DNA of 64,000 nt from Neisseria animalis (lineage in GTDB: Bacteria; Pseudomonadota; Gammaproteobacteria; Burkholderiales; Neisseriaceae). A program made the position numbers and the translations under genes. This document shows, piece by piece, positions 26,480 through 36,767 of the stretch; within the stretch, counting starts at the first letter, position 1; each line of letters starts with the position of its first letter. Where the stretch lies: the NCBI RefSeq assembly GCF_900636515.1, contig NZ_LR134287.1:62001-126000 (forward strand). The letters are read 5' to 3'. Below the pieces are notes generated by a model. That model did not search any database. It was given only the letters and a program-made list of their open reading frames with translations, and was not told the DNA's origin.

Positions 26480-27283
26480 TCAGACGGCCTCATATTGTTG
26501 CGCCATTTCCTGAGAGCGGGCAACACAAGCGGCAACCCCTGCTTCGATTGCTTCGGCAACCCGGCACGATTTGAAAGTTTCAACGGCTTCATGGGTCGTA
26601 CCGCCTTTGGAGGTTACGTTTTGCTGCAAAACCGCAAAATCTTTACCGCTTTGTTCCGCCAATGCCACTGCGCCTTTAAATGTTGCCAAGCTCAAGCGCC
26701 GTGCGGTTTCCTCATCGAAACCCTGTGTTTTCGCAGCATTTTGCAGCGCATTCAACAAATAAAACACATAAGCCGGGCCGCTGCCGCTAATGCCGGTAAT
26801 GGCGTGCATATCCGCCTCTGCTTCCAACCAAATTGTTAAACCTACTGCCTGCATAATCAGTTCCGCAACACGTTTGTCCCCATCGGATATACCGTTTTCA
26901 GCAAACAGCCCCGATACGCCCAAACCGATTTGGCTCGGCGTATTCGGCATCACCCGCACAATCCGGCGCGTACCGCCCAGATAACGGCTCAAAGTATTCA
27001 CAGACAATCCCGCAGCCACCGACAACACCAATGCACCATTGGTTTCCACGCCCGTACAGGCCGTCTGCATATCTTGAGGTTTGACGGCCAATACCAATAC
27101 ATCGTCTGCCCCCAAAACCGGCAGCCGCTCCGATACCGCCACACCCAATTCGCGGACCAGCCGTTCGCGTTTTTCCGCGCCCCTGTTGGCAATATGGACC
27201 CGATAACCGCCTTGCTTGACCAAACCTCCGGCAATCGCGGCAGCCATATTGCCGCCGCCCAAAAAATATACGTTTGTCATCAT
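26480..27283 (-). CDS. proC: Pyrroline-5-carboxylate reductase
   Basis: The last step of proline synthesis, reducing pyrroline-5-carboxylate with NAD(P)H. From MMTNVYFLGGGNMAAAIAGG the protein has 267 residues. The Rossmann motif GGGNMA, VLAVKPQDM (about 72-80), and the C-terminal signature GISGSGPAYVFYLLNAL (about 165-181) with TSKGGTTHEAVE are all visible. The start is chosen after GGAAAGAAAAATA; a 16-codon extension upstream is unlikely. yggT follows immediately, so the two form an operon. Confidence 0.95.
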   Translation of the reverse strand: MMTNVYFLGGGNMAAAIAGGLVKQGGYRVHIANRGAEKRERLVRELGVAVSERLPVLGADDVLVLAVKPQDMQTACTGVETNGALVLSVAAGLSVNTLSRYLGGTRRIVRVMPNTPSQIGLGVSGLFAENGISDGDKRVAELIMQAVGLTIWLEAEADMHAITGISGSGPAYVFYLLNALQNAAKTQGFDEETARRLSLATFKGAVALAEQSGKDFAVLQQNVTSKGGTTHEAVETFKSCRVAEAIEAGVAACVARSQEMAQQYEAV

Positions 27284-27346
27284 TATTTTTCTTTCCAAAA
27301 CATATTGTCCGACAATCGGATAAAAGTGCATAAACGGTAAAACAAC

Positions 27347-27382
27347 GCCGTCTGAACAATCTGCGGCATTTTTCAGACGGCA
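27347..27382. terminator. Uptake-sequence terminator of the hydroxyacid dehydrogenase gene
   Basis: GCCGTCTGA and TCAGACGGC arms around a loop of about 18 bases, upstream of proC and downstream of the dehydrogenase gene on the minus strand. Both arms are of the GAA type. Confidence 0.65.
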
Positions 27383-27403
27383 TTTATTCCAAATTTCTAC
27401 CGA

Positions 27404-28354
27404 TTAAACAATATTCTGCGGTTTCCCGGCCGCAAAAGCATTGATATTGTCCAACACCATATCAAACAAGCGGTTCACCGCTTCGGTACTGCCCCAAGCC
27501 ATGTGCGGCGTAACAATCAGATTCGGCAGTTGCGCTTCCAACAGCGGATGACCGTTTTTCGGCGGCTCTACCGTCAAAACATCGACACCCGCACCGCCAA
27601 TCGTACCGTTCTGCAAGGCCGCCAACAATGCCGCTTCATCAACCAAACCGCCACGGCCGCAGTTAATCAACACCGCATCGGATTTCATCTGTGCCAATTC
27701 TGCCGCACCAATCATATTTGCCGTCTGATCCGTCAACGGGCAGTGCAGCGACAAAACATCGGCGCGGCGTATCGCCTCATCGAACGCAACATAACCTTCG
27801 CGTACCGATTCCGCACCTTTATGTTCGCCGAACAAAACCGTCATATGAAATGCCTTCGCATAATCCGCCAGCGTTTTACCGATACCGCCGCGACCGAAAA
27901 CCACCAGCGTTTTACCGTTCAAATCACGCATCGGCGCACCGAAATGACAGAAAAACGGCGACTGCTGCCACAAACCGGCACGCATATCGCGCCGGTAAGA
28001 CGGCAGATTTCGCATCAATGCCATCATCAACATAAAAGCGTGTTCCGCAACCGATTCATTGCCGTAGGCTCGCACATTGCAGACGGCCACGCCCAAACGC
28101 CGGGCAGCCGCCAAATCAATATTGTTCACACCCGTAGCCGTTACCGCAATCAGTTTCAAACGGCTGTTGCCGGAAAGAGCCGCTTCATCTACCACAACTT
28201 TATTGGTAACCACCACATCGGCATCAGCAATCCGCGCTGCCACATCTTCCGCCGCCGTTTGGCCGTACCAAACCAAATTATGTTCAAAATCCAAAGCAAA
28301 CGGCCGCTTTGGAAGTGTATCGCCATCTAAAACCACCACATTCCACACAGACAT
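27404..28354 (-). CDS. D-2-hydroxyacid dehydrogenase (hydroxypyruvate/glycerate dehydrogenase-like)
   Basis: An NAD(P)-dependent dehydrogenase of 316 residues. The nucleotide-binding motif GRGGIG (about 154-159) and the catalytic Arg, Glu and His residues in INCGRGGLVDE (about 231-241), VEPPKNGHPL (about 263) and TPHMAWGS (about 282-289) are present. VTATGVNNIDLAAARRLGV is the substrate-domain hallmark. Closest in pattern to hydroxypyruvate reductases; a D-lactate or other 2-ketoacid substrate is possible. The last minus-strand gene before the candidate origin. Confidence 0.88.
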   Translation of the reverse strand: MSVWNVVVLDGDTLPKRPFALDFEHNLVWYGQTAAEDVAARIADADVVVTNKVVVDEAALSGNSRLKLIAVTATGVNNIDLAAARRLGVAVCNVRAYGNESVAEHAFMLMMALMRNLPSYRRDMRAGLWQQSPFFCHFGAPMRDLNGKTLVVFGRGGIGKTLADYAKAFHMTVLFGEHKGAESVREGYVAFDEAIRRADVLSLHCPLTDQTANMIGAAELAQMKSDAVLINCGRGGLVDEAALLAALQNGTIGGAGVDVLTVEPPKNGHPLLEAQLPNLIVTPHMAWGSTEAVNRLFDMVLDNINAFAAGKPQNIV

Positions 28355-28534
28355 ATTATTCCTTTATTGAAAAATAATAATCGATTTATAAAATCTAATG
28401 AAAGATAAAAACAAACAACTGTATTTTATAAATGATAGATATTATCATTATTCCATTATCAGAAAAGCAGCAACACACAGTTTTTCCCACATACGGCGGC
28501 CGTTTTACAGACGGCATCAAACGGAGAATATACC

Positions 28535-28750
28535 ATGTTGAAAACATTTACTTTTGCCATTTTACATTTCAGCGTCGCATTCGGCATTACCTACCTTCTT
28601 ACCGGCAGCATCGGCATCTCAAGTACCGTTGCCCTTGTCGAACCTATGGTCAATACCGTTGCTTTCTATTTCCACGAAAAAGCATGGAAGCACTACGAAA
28701 ACCGCCACACAGATAAACCGCAAGAAAAGGCCGTACCGCATTGTGCATAA
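28535..28750 (+). CDS. DUF2061 family small membrane protein
   Basis: A 71-residue membrane protein of unknown function with two hydrophobic helices (about 6-24 and 29-46) and the conserved ending VALVEPMVNTVAFYFHEKAW typical of DUF2061. The stop region TGTGCATAA is itself a perfect match to the DnaA-box consensus on the minus strand, the first of the six in the candidate origin. An uptake sequence lies in its leader. Confidence 0.85.
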   Translation: MLKTFTFAILHFSVAFGITYLLTGSIGISSTVALVEPMVNTVAFYFHEKAWKHYENRHTDKPQEKAVPHCA

Positions 28751-29260
28751 AATCAATCATGCCGTCTGTAAAATCATGCACAATATTATACACAACCCTA
28801 TTCCTGCTCTAAGAGCCTTTAAATATCAGCATTTCCAAGATTTCCACAAATAAAAACGGAAAGCCGTAAAATAATTATCCACAATTTTTACTTGCAGCTT
28901 TCCCAAGCAGCATCGCCGTTTATCATCAAAGCATATCTCAAACGCTTGTGTACATTACCTTATCATTATTAAAAAACAATAAGATAAGGAAATTACCCTT
29001 ATTTCTGCTCAAATCCTCCTTAAATCTCCACAAAAGTAAAAGCCGTCTGCAAAAATGTACATAACCATAGGCTTATACACAATTTTAATGCCGTCTGTAA
29101 AATTATCCACATCTTCAAACAGTTTTCCATATCAGTTATCAAACAAATCTTTTCATGCTAAGTTTTTAAAAAATAAAAGAAATAAAAGTTATACACAACA
29201 AAACACCGGCTTCAAAATCAAAATCCATTATAAATAAATTTAAATATAATTAATTTGCTC
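28742..29260. other. Candidate chromosomal origin of replication (oriC)
   Basis: Six exact matches to the DnaA-box consensus TTATNCACA lie at 28742-28750 (minus), 28786-28794, 28875-28883, 29073-29081, 29103-29111 and 29189-29197 (plus). An AT-rich tract (29161-29255) follows, suited to be an unwinding element. The stretch has no gene; it contains three uptake-sequence cores (28761, 29041, 29090). Gene orientation switches here and three parS sites lie 8-12 kb away. dnaA is not adjacent, so the call is inferred. Confidence 0.7.
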
Positions 29261-29340
29261 AAACCGTCTGCATCATTTCCCACCTTAACAACCCTTCTAA
29301 AACGTAAAGCGAACTTTTCAAAAAATTAAATAGTTAAGGA

Positions 29341-29369
29341 TTGTTAATCAACTGTAAATGGAGTAGAGT
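29341..29369 (+). promoter_or_regulatory. Possible gnd promoter
   Basis: TTGTTA and TAGAGT are separated by 17 bases, about 40 bp upstream of the gnd start. It is a moderate match to a sigma-70 promoter and is the best in the gap. Confidence 0.4.
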
Positions 29370-29407
29370 TACACCCGATAAATTTAATTAATAATGGAGC
29401 TTCCACA

Positions 29408-30856
<1,449 letters not shown>

Positions 30857-30874
30857 ACAATATAGGTTTGCCGA

Positions 30875-30908
30875 TAAAGGCCGTCTGTATATACAGACGG
30901 CCTTTTTT
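30875..30908. terminator. Uptake-sequence terminator of gnd
   Basis: A nearly perfect palindrome AAAGGCCGTCTGTA/TACAGACGGCCTTTTTT with almost no loop, followed by T residues. Confidence 0.85.
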
Positions 30909-30996
30909 GTACCGTTAACGGAGTTTGGATAAAACTGCCGGATTACTGTTTGAAATTCTTTGTATTATTCAGATTATTTATCCTGAATCTTCAATT

Positions 30997-31326
30997 TATA
31001 GTCATTTGACACAAAATGATGCGGCGTTTCTGCACCCCGTTCAAAGAAAGGCTTGGCCAAACTGCCGGAGCAGCAAGTCTGCCGAACCGTGTTGCCTGAG
31101 ACCTTTGCAAAATTCATTACAAGGGCTTGCAGGGGCGGGTTTTACACCCGCCCGCCCGCTTGGGCTTTTTGAAGTGGTAACTTTCAAGGTATTTATTAAC
31201 TTCGGACGGATGTAAAACCCGCCCCTGTAAGCAGTTTTGGTCCGTTTCCTGTTTTTTTGCAAAGGTCTCGGCCTATATTGTCTTTAGCCTTGCTGCTTTG
31301 TCTCATTTTTTATTGTCCTGCTATAT
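30997..31326. repeat. Long-form Correia-like element interrupted by a MITE-like element
   Basis: The left part TATAGTCATTTGACACAAAATG matches the long-form family, and the right part after 31270 (CTATATTGTCTTTAGCCTTGC) continues the same element to a decayed end near CTGCTATAT. The MITE-like element splits the two. Confidence 0.8.
31098..31269. mobile_element. MITE-like element, copy 4, nested in a Correia-like element
   Basis: A 172-bp element from GAGACCTTTGCAAAATTC to TTTTTTGCAAAGGTCTC, with the 20-base inner pair GCGGGTTTTACACCCGCCCG against a slightly altered inverse. Flanks TGCCT and GGCCT agree at four of five bases. Confidence 0.83.
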
Positions 31327-31336
31327 CGTTCCAAAA

Positions 31337-31381
31337 CAACAATGCCGTCTGAAATCGATTTGTTTCAGACGGCATTGTTGT
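31337..31381. terminator. Terminator of the IclR-type regulator gene
   Basis: Long arms ACAATGCCGTCTGAAA and its inverse TTTCAGACGGCATTGT. This pair uses the GAA form of the uptake sequence. It lies past the stop of the regulator gene. Confidence 0.78.
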
Positions 31382-31401
31382 TCGGATTGCTTTAACCGTA
31401 T

Positions 31402-32142
31402 TCAAGCGGCGGACAGTTTGTCTGCCAGACGGCGCAGGCCGGCCAGCAGGCGTGTGCGTGCGGCTTCATCGGCTTCCTGTTCCGACAGGCTGGCCGCTAC
31501 GCCGTAATACTGTCCGCCCAAGTCGGTAAAGGCGATACCGAAACAGAACATTCCCAAGCGTAATTGTCCGTTATCCAAAGCAAAACCCTGACGGCGTATT
31601 TGTACCAACTCCTGCATCAGTTCCGGCAGGTTGCGTACGCTGTTGTCGGTATAAGGGGCAGGAAAGGTTGTGATTAATGCGGCGACTTCTTCATCAGACA
31701 TATGGCTCAATACGGCTTTGCCGGTAGCTGTAAATGCCGCAGGCAGCTGCATTCCGATGCGGAAGGTTACTTCCAATGGTGCTTGGCTGTTGCGGCAGGC
31801 CAAATAGACCACTTGGTCGTGATTGAGCGTGGATAAGGTCAGGGTATAGGCATTCAATTCGGGAATTTGGGTAATGGCTTGATGAAACTCAGCCACAATG
31901 TCCTGCTGCGCGGTAAAGCCGTTTGCCCAATATAAAACATGCGCACCCAATACGAAGTGCCGGTCATCCGCTTTACGCAGCAGGCCGGCATCGGTCAGGC
32001 ATTGGAGTATGCCGTGTACCGAGCTGCGCGGCAGATTTAAGGTTTTGGCGATGTCCGCACCGCTCAGCGGTACAGCAGTTTCTGTTAATAAGTTTAAGAT
32101 TTTAACGGTTTTATCTATGGCGGGAACGGATAAATTTTTCAT
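31402..32142 (-). CDS. IclR family transcriptional regulator
   Basis: A 246-residue one-component regulator. An N-terminal winged helix-turn-helix (about 8-65: VKILNLLTE, DIAKTLNLPRSSVHGILQCL) is joined to a C-terminal ligand-binding IclR domain (about 80-246, with LPAAFTATGKAVLSHM and a GMFCFGIAF loop). It is divergent from gabT with about 110 bp between them, and a palindrome in that gap is a likely operator. By position it should control the gab operon and itself; the ligand is unknown, possibly 4-aminobutyrate or a breakdown product. Confidence 0.92.
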   Translation of the reverse strand: MKNLSVPAIDKTVKILNLLTETAVPLSGADIAKTLNLPRSSVHGILQCLTDAGLLRKADDRHFVLGAHVLYWANGFTAQQDIVAEFHQAITQIPELNAYTLTLSTLNHDQVVYLACRNSQAPLEVTFRIGMQLPAAFTATGKAVLSHMSDEEVAALITTFPAPYTDNSVRNLPELMQELVQIRRQGFALDNGQLRLGMFCFGIAFTDLGGQYYGVAASLSEQEADEAARTRLLAGLRRLADKLSAA

Positions 32143-32192
32143 TGTTTTCCGATTGACAAAGCGAAAGGGTTGAATTTATATTGTACTTAATA

Positions 32193-32219
32193 TTGAACAG
32201 TTGTTCAATATATTGAACA
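32193..32219. promoter_or_regulatory. Probable IclR-regulator operator
   Basis: The perfect 16-base palindrome TTGAACAGTTGTTCAA is followed by a third half-site TTGAACA (32213-32219). It sits between the divergent regulator and gabT genes. Confidence 0.65.
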
Positions 32220-32254
32220 ATAAATATGGAATCTATTTTTTTCAGGAGAGAAAC

Positions 32255-33514
32255 ATGGGTAATTTGCAAGAAAGAATGTGTGCCGCCCTGCCCAGCGGTG
32301 CATCGGTTATGTGCGATTGGTTTGCGGAAAGCGCGCAAAATGCTGTGATTAAATCTTCAGACGGCCGGGAAATCATCGACTTTGCCGGCGGTATCGGCGT
32401 ATTGAATACGGGACACCGCCATCCGAAAGTGGTGGCCGCCGTAGCCGCGCAGCTGGAAAAGTTTACCCATACCGCTTTTCAGGTTGTGCCTTATGAAAGC
32501 TATGTCGTACTGGCCGAACGTATCAACCGGCTTGTACCGATCCGGGGAGCGGTTAAAAGCCAGTTTTTTTCCAGCGGCGCGGAGGCAGTGGAAAATGCGG
32601 TAAAAATCGCCCGGGCCTATACCGGGCGCAACGGCGTTATCGCATTTGGCGGAGCGTTCCACGGGCGCACGCTGTTGACGCTGGCCCTGACCGGCAAAGT
32701 GCTGCCGTATTCCGCCGATTTCGGTGCCATGCCTGCCGGAGTATTCCACGCACTGTACCCTTCCAAAACGCAAAACATCAGCGTTGCCGAAGCTGTGAAA
32801 AGCATCAAACGTATTTTCAAGAGCGATATTGCGCCGCATGATGTGGCGGCGGTTATTTTGGAGCCTGTACAGGGCGAAGGCGGTTTCAATGTCTGCCCGC
32901 CGGAGTTTATGCGTGCGGTACGCGAAATCTGCGACGAACACGGCATCTTGATGATTGCAGACGAGGTTCAGTCGGGTTTTGCGCGTACCGGCAAGTTGTT
33001 TGCAATGGAACATTACGATGTCTGTCCCGACATCATGACGATGGCAAAATCCATGGCGGGCGGTTTCGTATTGAGCGGCGTATCCGGCCGCGCCGAAGTA
33101 ATGGACGCGCCGCGCAAAGGCGGTTTGGGCGGTACTTATGCCGGAAACCCGTTGGGCGTGGCGGCGGCAGGCGCAGTACTGGACGTTATCGAAGAAGAAA
33201 ATCTTTGCGGCAAAGCCCGTTTGCTGGGCGGCAGGCTGATTGGGTTTCTGCAAGGGTTGGAAGCCCCCGAAGTGTCGGAAGTACGCGGCTTGGGCGCGAT
33301 GGTGGCGGTTGAGTTCGGCGACGACGAACAGCCGGATCCCGAATTTGCCGCCCGCGTCCGGCAATATGCGATGGAACACGGCTTGCTGCTGCTGACTTGC
33401 GGCGCACACGGCAATGTCATCCGTTTCCTGTTCCCGTTGACCATAGAAGAAGAATTGTTTGACCGTGCCTTGGGCATCATTGGCGAAGCCTTTGCTGCCG
33501 CCCGTACAAAATAA
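32255..33514 (+). CDS. gabT: 4-aminobutyrate aminotransferase (class III, GabT-like)
   Basis: A PLP enzyme that transfers the amino group of 4-aminobutyrate (or a similar omega-amino acid) to 2-oxoglutarate, giving succinate semialdehyde. The protein is 419 residues from [11 protein letters not shown], preceded by AGGAGAGAAAC; an open frame extends 18 codons upstream. The phosphate loop [19 protein letters not shown] (about 109-127), [12 protein letters not shown] (about 236-247) and the PLP Lys265 in TMAKSMAGG are visible. It is the first gene of a regulated operon with gabD (14 bp after). Related diamine or taurine aminotransferases cannot be fully excluded. Confidence 0.92.
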   Translation: MGNLQERMCAALPSGASVMCDWFAESAQNAVIKSSDGREIIDFAGGIGVLNTGHRHPKVVAAVAAQLEKFTHTAFQVVPYESYVVLAERINRLVPIRGAVKSQFFSSGAEAVENAVKIARAYTGRNGVIAFGGAFHGRTLLTLALTGKVLPYSADFGAMPAGVFHALYPSKTQNISVAEAVKSIKRIFKSDIAPHDVAAVILEPVQGEGGFNVCPPEFMRAVREICDEHGILMIADEVQSGFARTGKLFAMEHYDVCPDIMTMAKSMAGGFVLSGVSGRAEVMDAPRKGGLGGTYAGNPLGVAAAGAVLDVIEEENLCGKARLLGGRLIGFLQGLEAPEVSEVRGLGAMVAVEFGDDEQPDPEFAARVRQYAMEHGLLLLTCGAHGNVIRFLFPLTIEEELFDRALGIIGEAFAAARTK

Positions 33515-33528
33515 ACAACGGAGCGATT

Positions 33529-34965
33529 ATGGAAAACATCAAAACCTTATTAAACCACCCCGACGTATCATGGGATACGCCGTTTGCAGACGGCCTCTCC
33601 GTTACCAATCCCGCCGACGGTTCGCTGCTGGCATATGTTCGCCGCACATCGGCGGCGGAATTGGAAACCCTGATTGCCAAAGCACAGTCGGCACAGCGGC
33701 AGTGGGCGGCAAAAACCGCGCTGGAACGCGCCGACATCTTATGGGAATGGTTCGGGCTGATGAAAGCGCATAAAGAACCGCTGGCACGGCTGATGACGAT
33801 GGAACAGGGTAAACCGCTTGCCGAAGCGCGCGGCGAAATCGACTATGCCGCCGGTTTTATCCGCTGGTTTGCCGAAGAAGTACGGCGGATTGACGGCGAC
33901 ATTCTGACCAGCGTGAAAAACAGCCAGAAAATGCTGGTGCTGCGCCAACCCATAGGCGTAACCGCCGCCGTTACGCCGTGGAATTTCCCCGCTGCCATGA
34001 TTACCCGCAAAGCCGCTCCCGCTCTGGCAGTCGGTTGCGCCATGCTGGTAAAGCCCGCCAGCGCCACACCATTGAGCGCGTACGCACAGGCAGTATTGGC
34101 TTACCGGGCAGGCATACCGCAGGACTTGTTTGCCGTCGTTTGCGGAAGTGCAGCCGAAATCAGCGGCATCTTCGCCGACAGCCCCGTTATCCGCAAAATC
34201 AGTTTTACCGGTTCGACCGAAGTCGGCGCGGAGATTTTCCGCAACAGCGCGAAACACATCAAAAAACTCAGCTTGGAGCTGGGCGGCAACGCACCGTGCA
34301 TCGTGTTTGACGATGCCGATTTGGAAAAAGCAGTGGAGGGCACGCTCACAAGCAAATTCCGCAACAGCGGCCAAACCTGCGTCTGCACCAACCGCGTCTA
34401 TGTACAAAGCGGCATTTACGAAGCATTTTGCAGACGGCTGGCGGAAAAAACCGGCAAATTCAAATTGGGCAACGGCTTGGAAGAAGGCGTAAACCAAGGG
34501 CCGTTAATCGACGGAAATGCCGTCTGCAAAGTAGAGGAACACATCGCCGATGCGCTCGCCAAAGGCGCGCAAGTGCTGGCGGGCGGCAAACGCAGCAGCT
34601 TGGGCGGTACGTTTTTCGAGCCGACACTGTTGGGCGGCGTTACCGCACAGATGAAAGTTGCCCGCGAAGAAACGTTCGGACCGCTGTGTCCGGTATTCGA
34701 GTTTGAAACAGAGGAGGAAGTCATTGCCGCCGCCAACGACACCGAATTCGGACTTGCCGCCTATGTGTTTACCGAAAATACCGCCCGCCAATGGCGCGTT
34801 TCCGAGGCTTTGGAATACGGAATGGTCGGCATCAACACCGGTTTGATCAGCAACGAAACCGCTCCGTTCGGCGGCATCAAAGCCAGCGGACTGGGACGCG
34901 AAGGCAGCAAATACGGCATCGACGAATATTTGGAAATGAAGTATTTGTGTCTGGATTTAAGCTGA
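33529..34965 (+). CDS. gabD: Succinate-semialdehyde dehydrogenase
   Basis: An aldehyde dehydrogenase oxidising succinate semialdehyde to succinate with NAD(P)+. The 478 residues are typical. VTPWNFPAAMITRK (about 148-161), SFTGSTEVG, the catalytic Glu in LELGGNAPCIV (about 250) and the nucleophile Cys284 in NSGQTCVCTNR are visible. Uptake-sequence cores occur in frame near the start (coding FADGLSV) and at 34425 and 34518 (FCRRL, AVCK). Together with gabT it converts 4-aminobutyrate to succinate. Strong translational coupling is likely as only 14 bp separate the genes. Confidence 0.93.
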   Translation: MENIKTLLNHPDVSWDTPFADGLSVTNPADGSLLAYVRRTSAAELETLIAKAQSAQRQWAAKTALERADILWEWFGLMKAHKEPLARLMTMEQGKPLAEARGEIDYAAGFIRWFAEEVRRIDGDILTSVKNSQKMLVLRQPIGVTAAVTPWNFPAAMITRKAAPALAVGCAMLVKPASATPLSAYAQAVLAYRAGIPQDLFAVVCGSAAEISGIFADSPVIRKISFTGSTEVGAEIFRNSAKHIKKLSLELGGNAPCIVFDDADLEKAVEGTLTSKFRNSGQTCVCTNRVYVQSGIYEAFCRRLAEKTGKFKLGNGLEEGVNQGPLIDGNAVCKVEEHIADALAKGAQVLAGGKRSSLGGTFFEPTLLGGVTAQMKVAREETFGPLCPVFEFETEEEVIAAANDTEFGLAAYVFTENTARQWRVSEALEYGMVGINTGLISNETAPFGGIKASGLGREGSKYGIDEYLEMKYLCLDLS

Positions 34966-34976
34966 AACATTCCGGC

Positions 34977-35028
34977 ATTTTACAGACGGCATGACTGCAA
35001 TTTCAAACCGGAAATGCCGTCTGTAAAA
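34977..35028. repeat. Inverted uptake-sequence pair between gabD and the permease gene
   Basis: TTTTACAGACGGCAT and its inverse ATGCCGTCTGTAAAA are separated by 21 bases. It may cause partial termination between gabD and the permease gene. Confidence 0.65.
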
Positions 35029-35064
35029 ACAAATAATCTACAAATAAAAACAAAGGAGAAAATA

Positions 35065-36267
35065 ATGTCTGATGTGTTGAAAACAGAAAGGATAACCTTT
35101 GCCGAGGGCGTAGCGATGATTATCGGTACCAATATCGGCGCAGGGATTTTGTCGGTATCCTATGCGGCACGCAAGGCGGGCTATCTGCCGCTGCTGTTTT
35201 GGCTGGTGGTGGTCGGCATCATTACTACCGTAACCATGCTGTATGTGGCGGAAGCGACGTTGCGGACGCGCCAGCACGAGCAGTTGAGCGGTTTGGCGCA
35301 GCGTTATGTCGGCGGTGCCGGCTCATGGCTGATGTTTGCTTCGGTTGCGGTAAATGCGCTGGGTGCGTTGATTGCTTATATGAGCGGCAGCGGTGATTTG
35401 ATGCATTCTTTGTTTGGTATCGATAAAAAGCTGGGCAGTATTATTTTCTTCATTCCCGCCGCTTTGGTATTGGGGTTGGGCTTGAAGGCTTTGGGGCGCA
35501 GCGAGAAGCTGATTACCGGTTTGATGGTAACGATGCTGTTGGTTTTGGTGGGGGCAACGCTGCTGTTTCCGACCACGGATTTCAGACATTTGCTCGACGG
35601 CGACTGGATGTATATGATTCCGGTGTTTAATCTGGTGGTATTTATTTACTGTGCCCAGTATATCGTACCGGAAATGGCGCGCGGTTTGGCACATGCGCCC
35701 ACGCAGCTTCCCAAGGCAATCGTAACCGGTATGGCGTGTACGTTTGCGCTGATTGCGCTGGTGCCGCTTTCGGTGATTTCGCTGAATGGGCTGGACAATA
35801 TCAGCCAAGTGGCGACCATCAGCTGGGGAACGGCTTTAGGCAGTTGGGCGTTTTTTATGGCAAACGGGTTCGCGCTGTTTGCGATGCTGACTTCTTATTG
35901 GGGCATAGGCGGCAGTTTTCTGACCAATATCGCCGACCGCTTCAATCTGCCGGTGGACAACAGCATCAAAGTGCGTTGTTTGGCAGTGGCTTTGGTTGCT
36001 TTGCCGCCGTTTGCGCTGGCGTACAGCGGAATGGTGGGATTTGTGGACGCACTGTATTTTGCCGGAGCGTTCAGCGGCGTGGTGCTGAGTATCGTGCCGT
36101 ATCTGATTGTGCGCGGTGCGCGGGCAAACGGTAACCGGGAGCCGGAATGGACGTGTCCGAAATGGATGGGCCGCCCGTATATTTACGGATTGATTTTTCT
36201 GTTGTACAGCCTGAGTGCGGTGTATGCGGTGTTGGCGAAATTTGATCTGTTGCCGGCAGGTTGGTAG
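35065..36267 (+). CDS. Amino-acid permease of the aromatic/hydroxy amino acid (HAAAP) family
   Basis: A 400-residue membrane transporter with about 11 hydrophobic helices. The first helix MIIGTNIGAGILSVSYAARKAG is the hallmark of the Mtr/TyrP/SdaC-type HAAAP family. The ATG is preceded by AAGGAGAAAATA. It follows gabD closely on the same strand, so it probably imports the substrate for GabT, perhaps 4-aminobutyrate or a related amino acid; this is inferred from context because characterised family members carry aromatic residues, serine or threonine. Confidence 0.85.
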   Translation: MSDVLKTERITFAEGVAMIIGTNIGAGILSVSYAARKAGYLPLLFWLVVVGIITTVTMLYVAEATLRTRQHEQLSGLAQRYVGGAGSWLMFASVAVNALGALIAYMSGSGDLMHSLFGIDKKLGSIIFFIPAALVLGLGLKALGRSEKLITGLMVTMLLVLVGATLLFPTTDFRHLLDGDWMYMIPVFNLVVFIYCAQYIVPEMARGLAHAPTQLPKAIVTGMACTFALIALVPLSVISLNGLDNISQVATISWGTALGSWAFFMANGFALFAMLTSYWGIGGSFLTNIADRFNLPVDNSIKVRCLAVALVALPPFALAYSGMVGFVDALYFAGAFSGVVLSIVPYLIVRGARANGNREPEWTCPKWMGRPYIYGLIFLLYSLSAVYAVLAKFDLLPAGW

Positions 36268-36281
36268 TATGCGGGGAATAG

Positions 36282-36320
36282 AAGGCCGTCTGCAAAATCC
36301 ATGTTTTGCAGACGGCTTTT
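36282..36320. terminator. Uptake-sequence terminator after the gab operon
   Basis: AAGGCCGTCTGCAAAA and TTTTGCAGACGGCTTTT arms just past the permease stop. Confidence 0.82.
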
Positions 36321-36321
36321 G

Positions 36322-36767
36322 CTATAACGGTATTTGCTTCACTTATTGTTTTATCGGTTATCGAAAATTGGAAAAAGAATTTGGGCGGAGCAATAGGAAA
36401 TCCGAAACCTGCCTTGTCATCATTCCTTCGGGCGGATACCGCCGCCTTAACGGAACAACCGGCGCAAGGGTTCGGCTCAAGCCAAACAGTTATTTTAACA
36501 ACGGCTCCGGCCTTGCCCGACAAACCATCTGAACCATAATTTTACTCATGATTTTGTAGCGGTTGCAGTTTGCCGCGTTGTTCTAAAATTCATATAAACA
36601 GTTATCGGACAACTGTTTCGCACAAAAGCCGTCTGCATATTCAGACGGCTTGATGCTTTTTCTGTGTTAGAATCCGCCGTTAGCATATCAAGCATTTGAT
36701 AAACCGATTTTTTATGCCGTCTGAAAAATGAAAATGCAGACGGCTTTGCAGTTTTGGGTTGAGAAAT
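36322..36767. other. Non-coding stretch before mltA
   Basis: It contains two further uptake-sequence inverted pairs (about 36624-36652 and 36718-36748) but no gene I can support. The short open frame around 36306-36539 begins inside an uptake sequence and lacks a ribosome-binding site. Confidence 0.55.

Noticed and set aside
36306..36539. 77-codon frame before mltA
   Set aside because: It starts inside an uptake sequence, lacks a ribosome-binding site, and matches no family.
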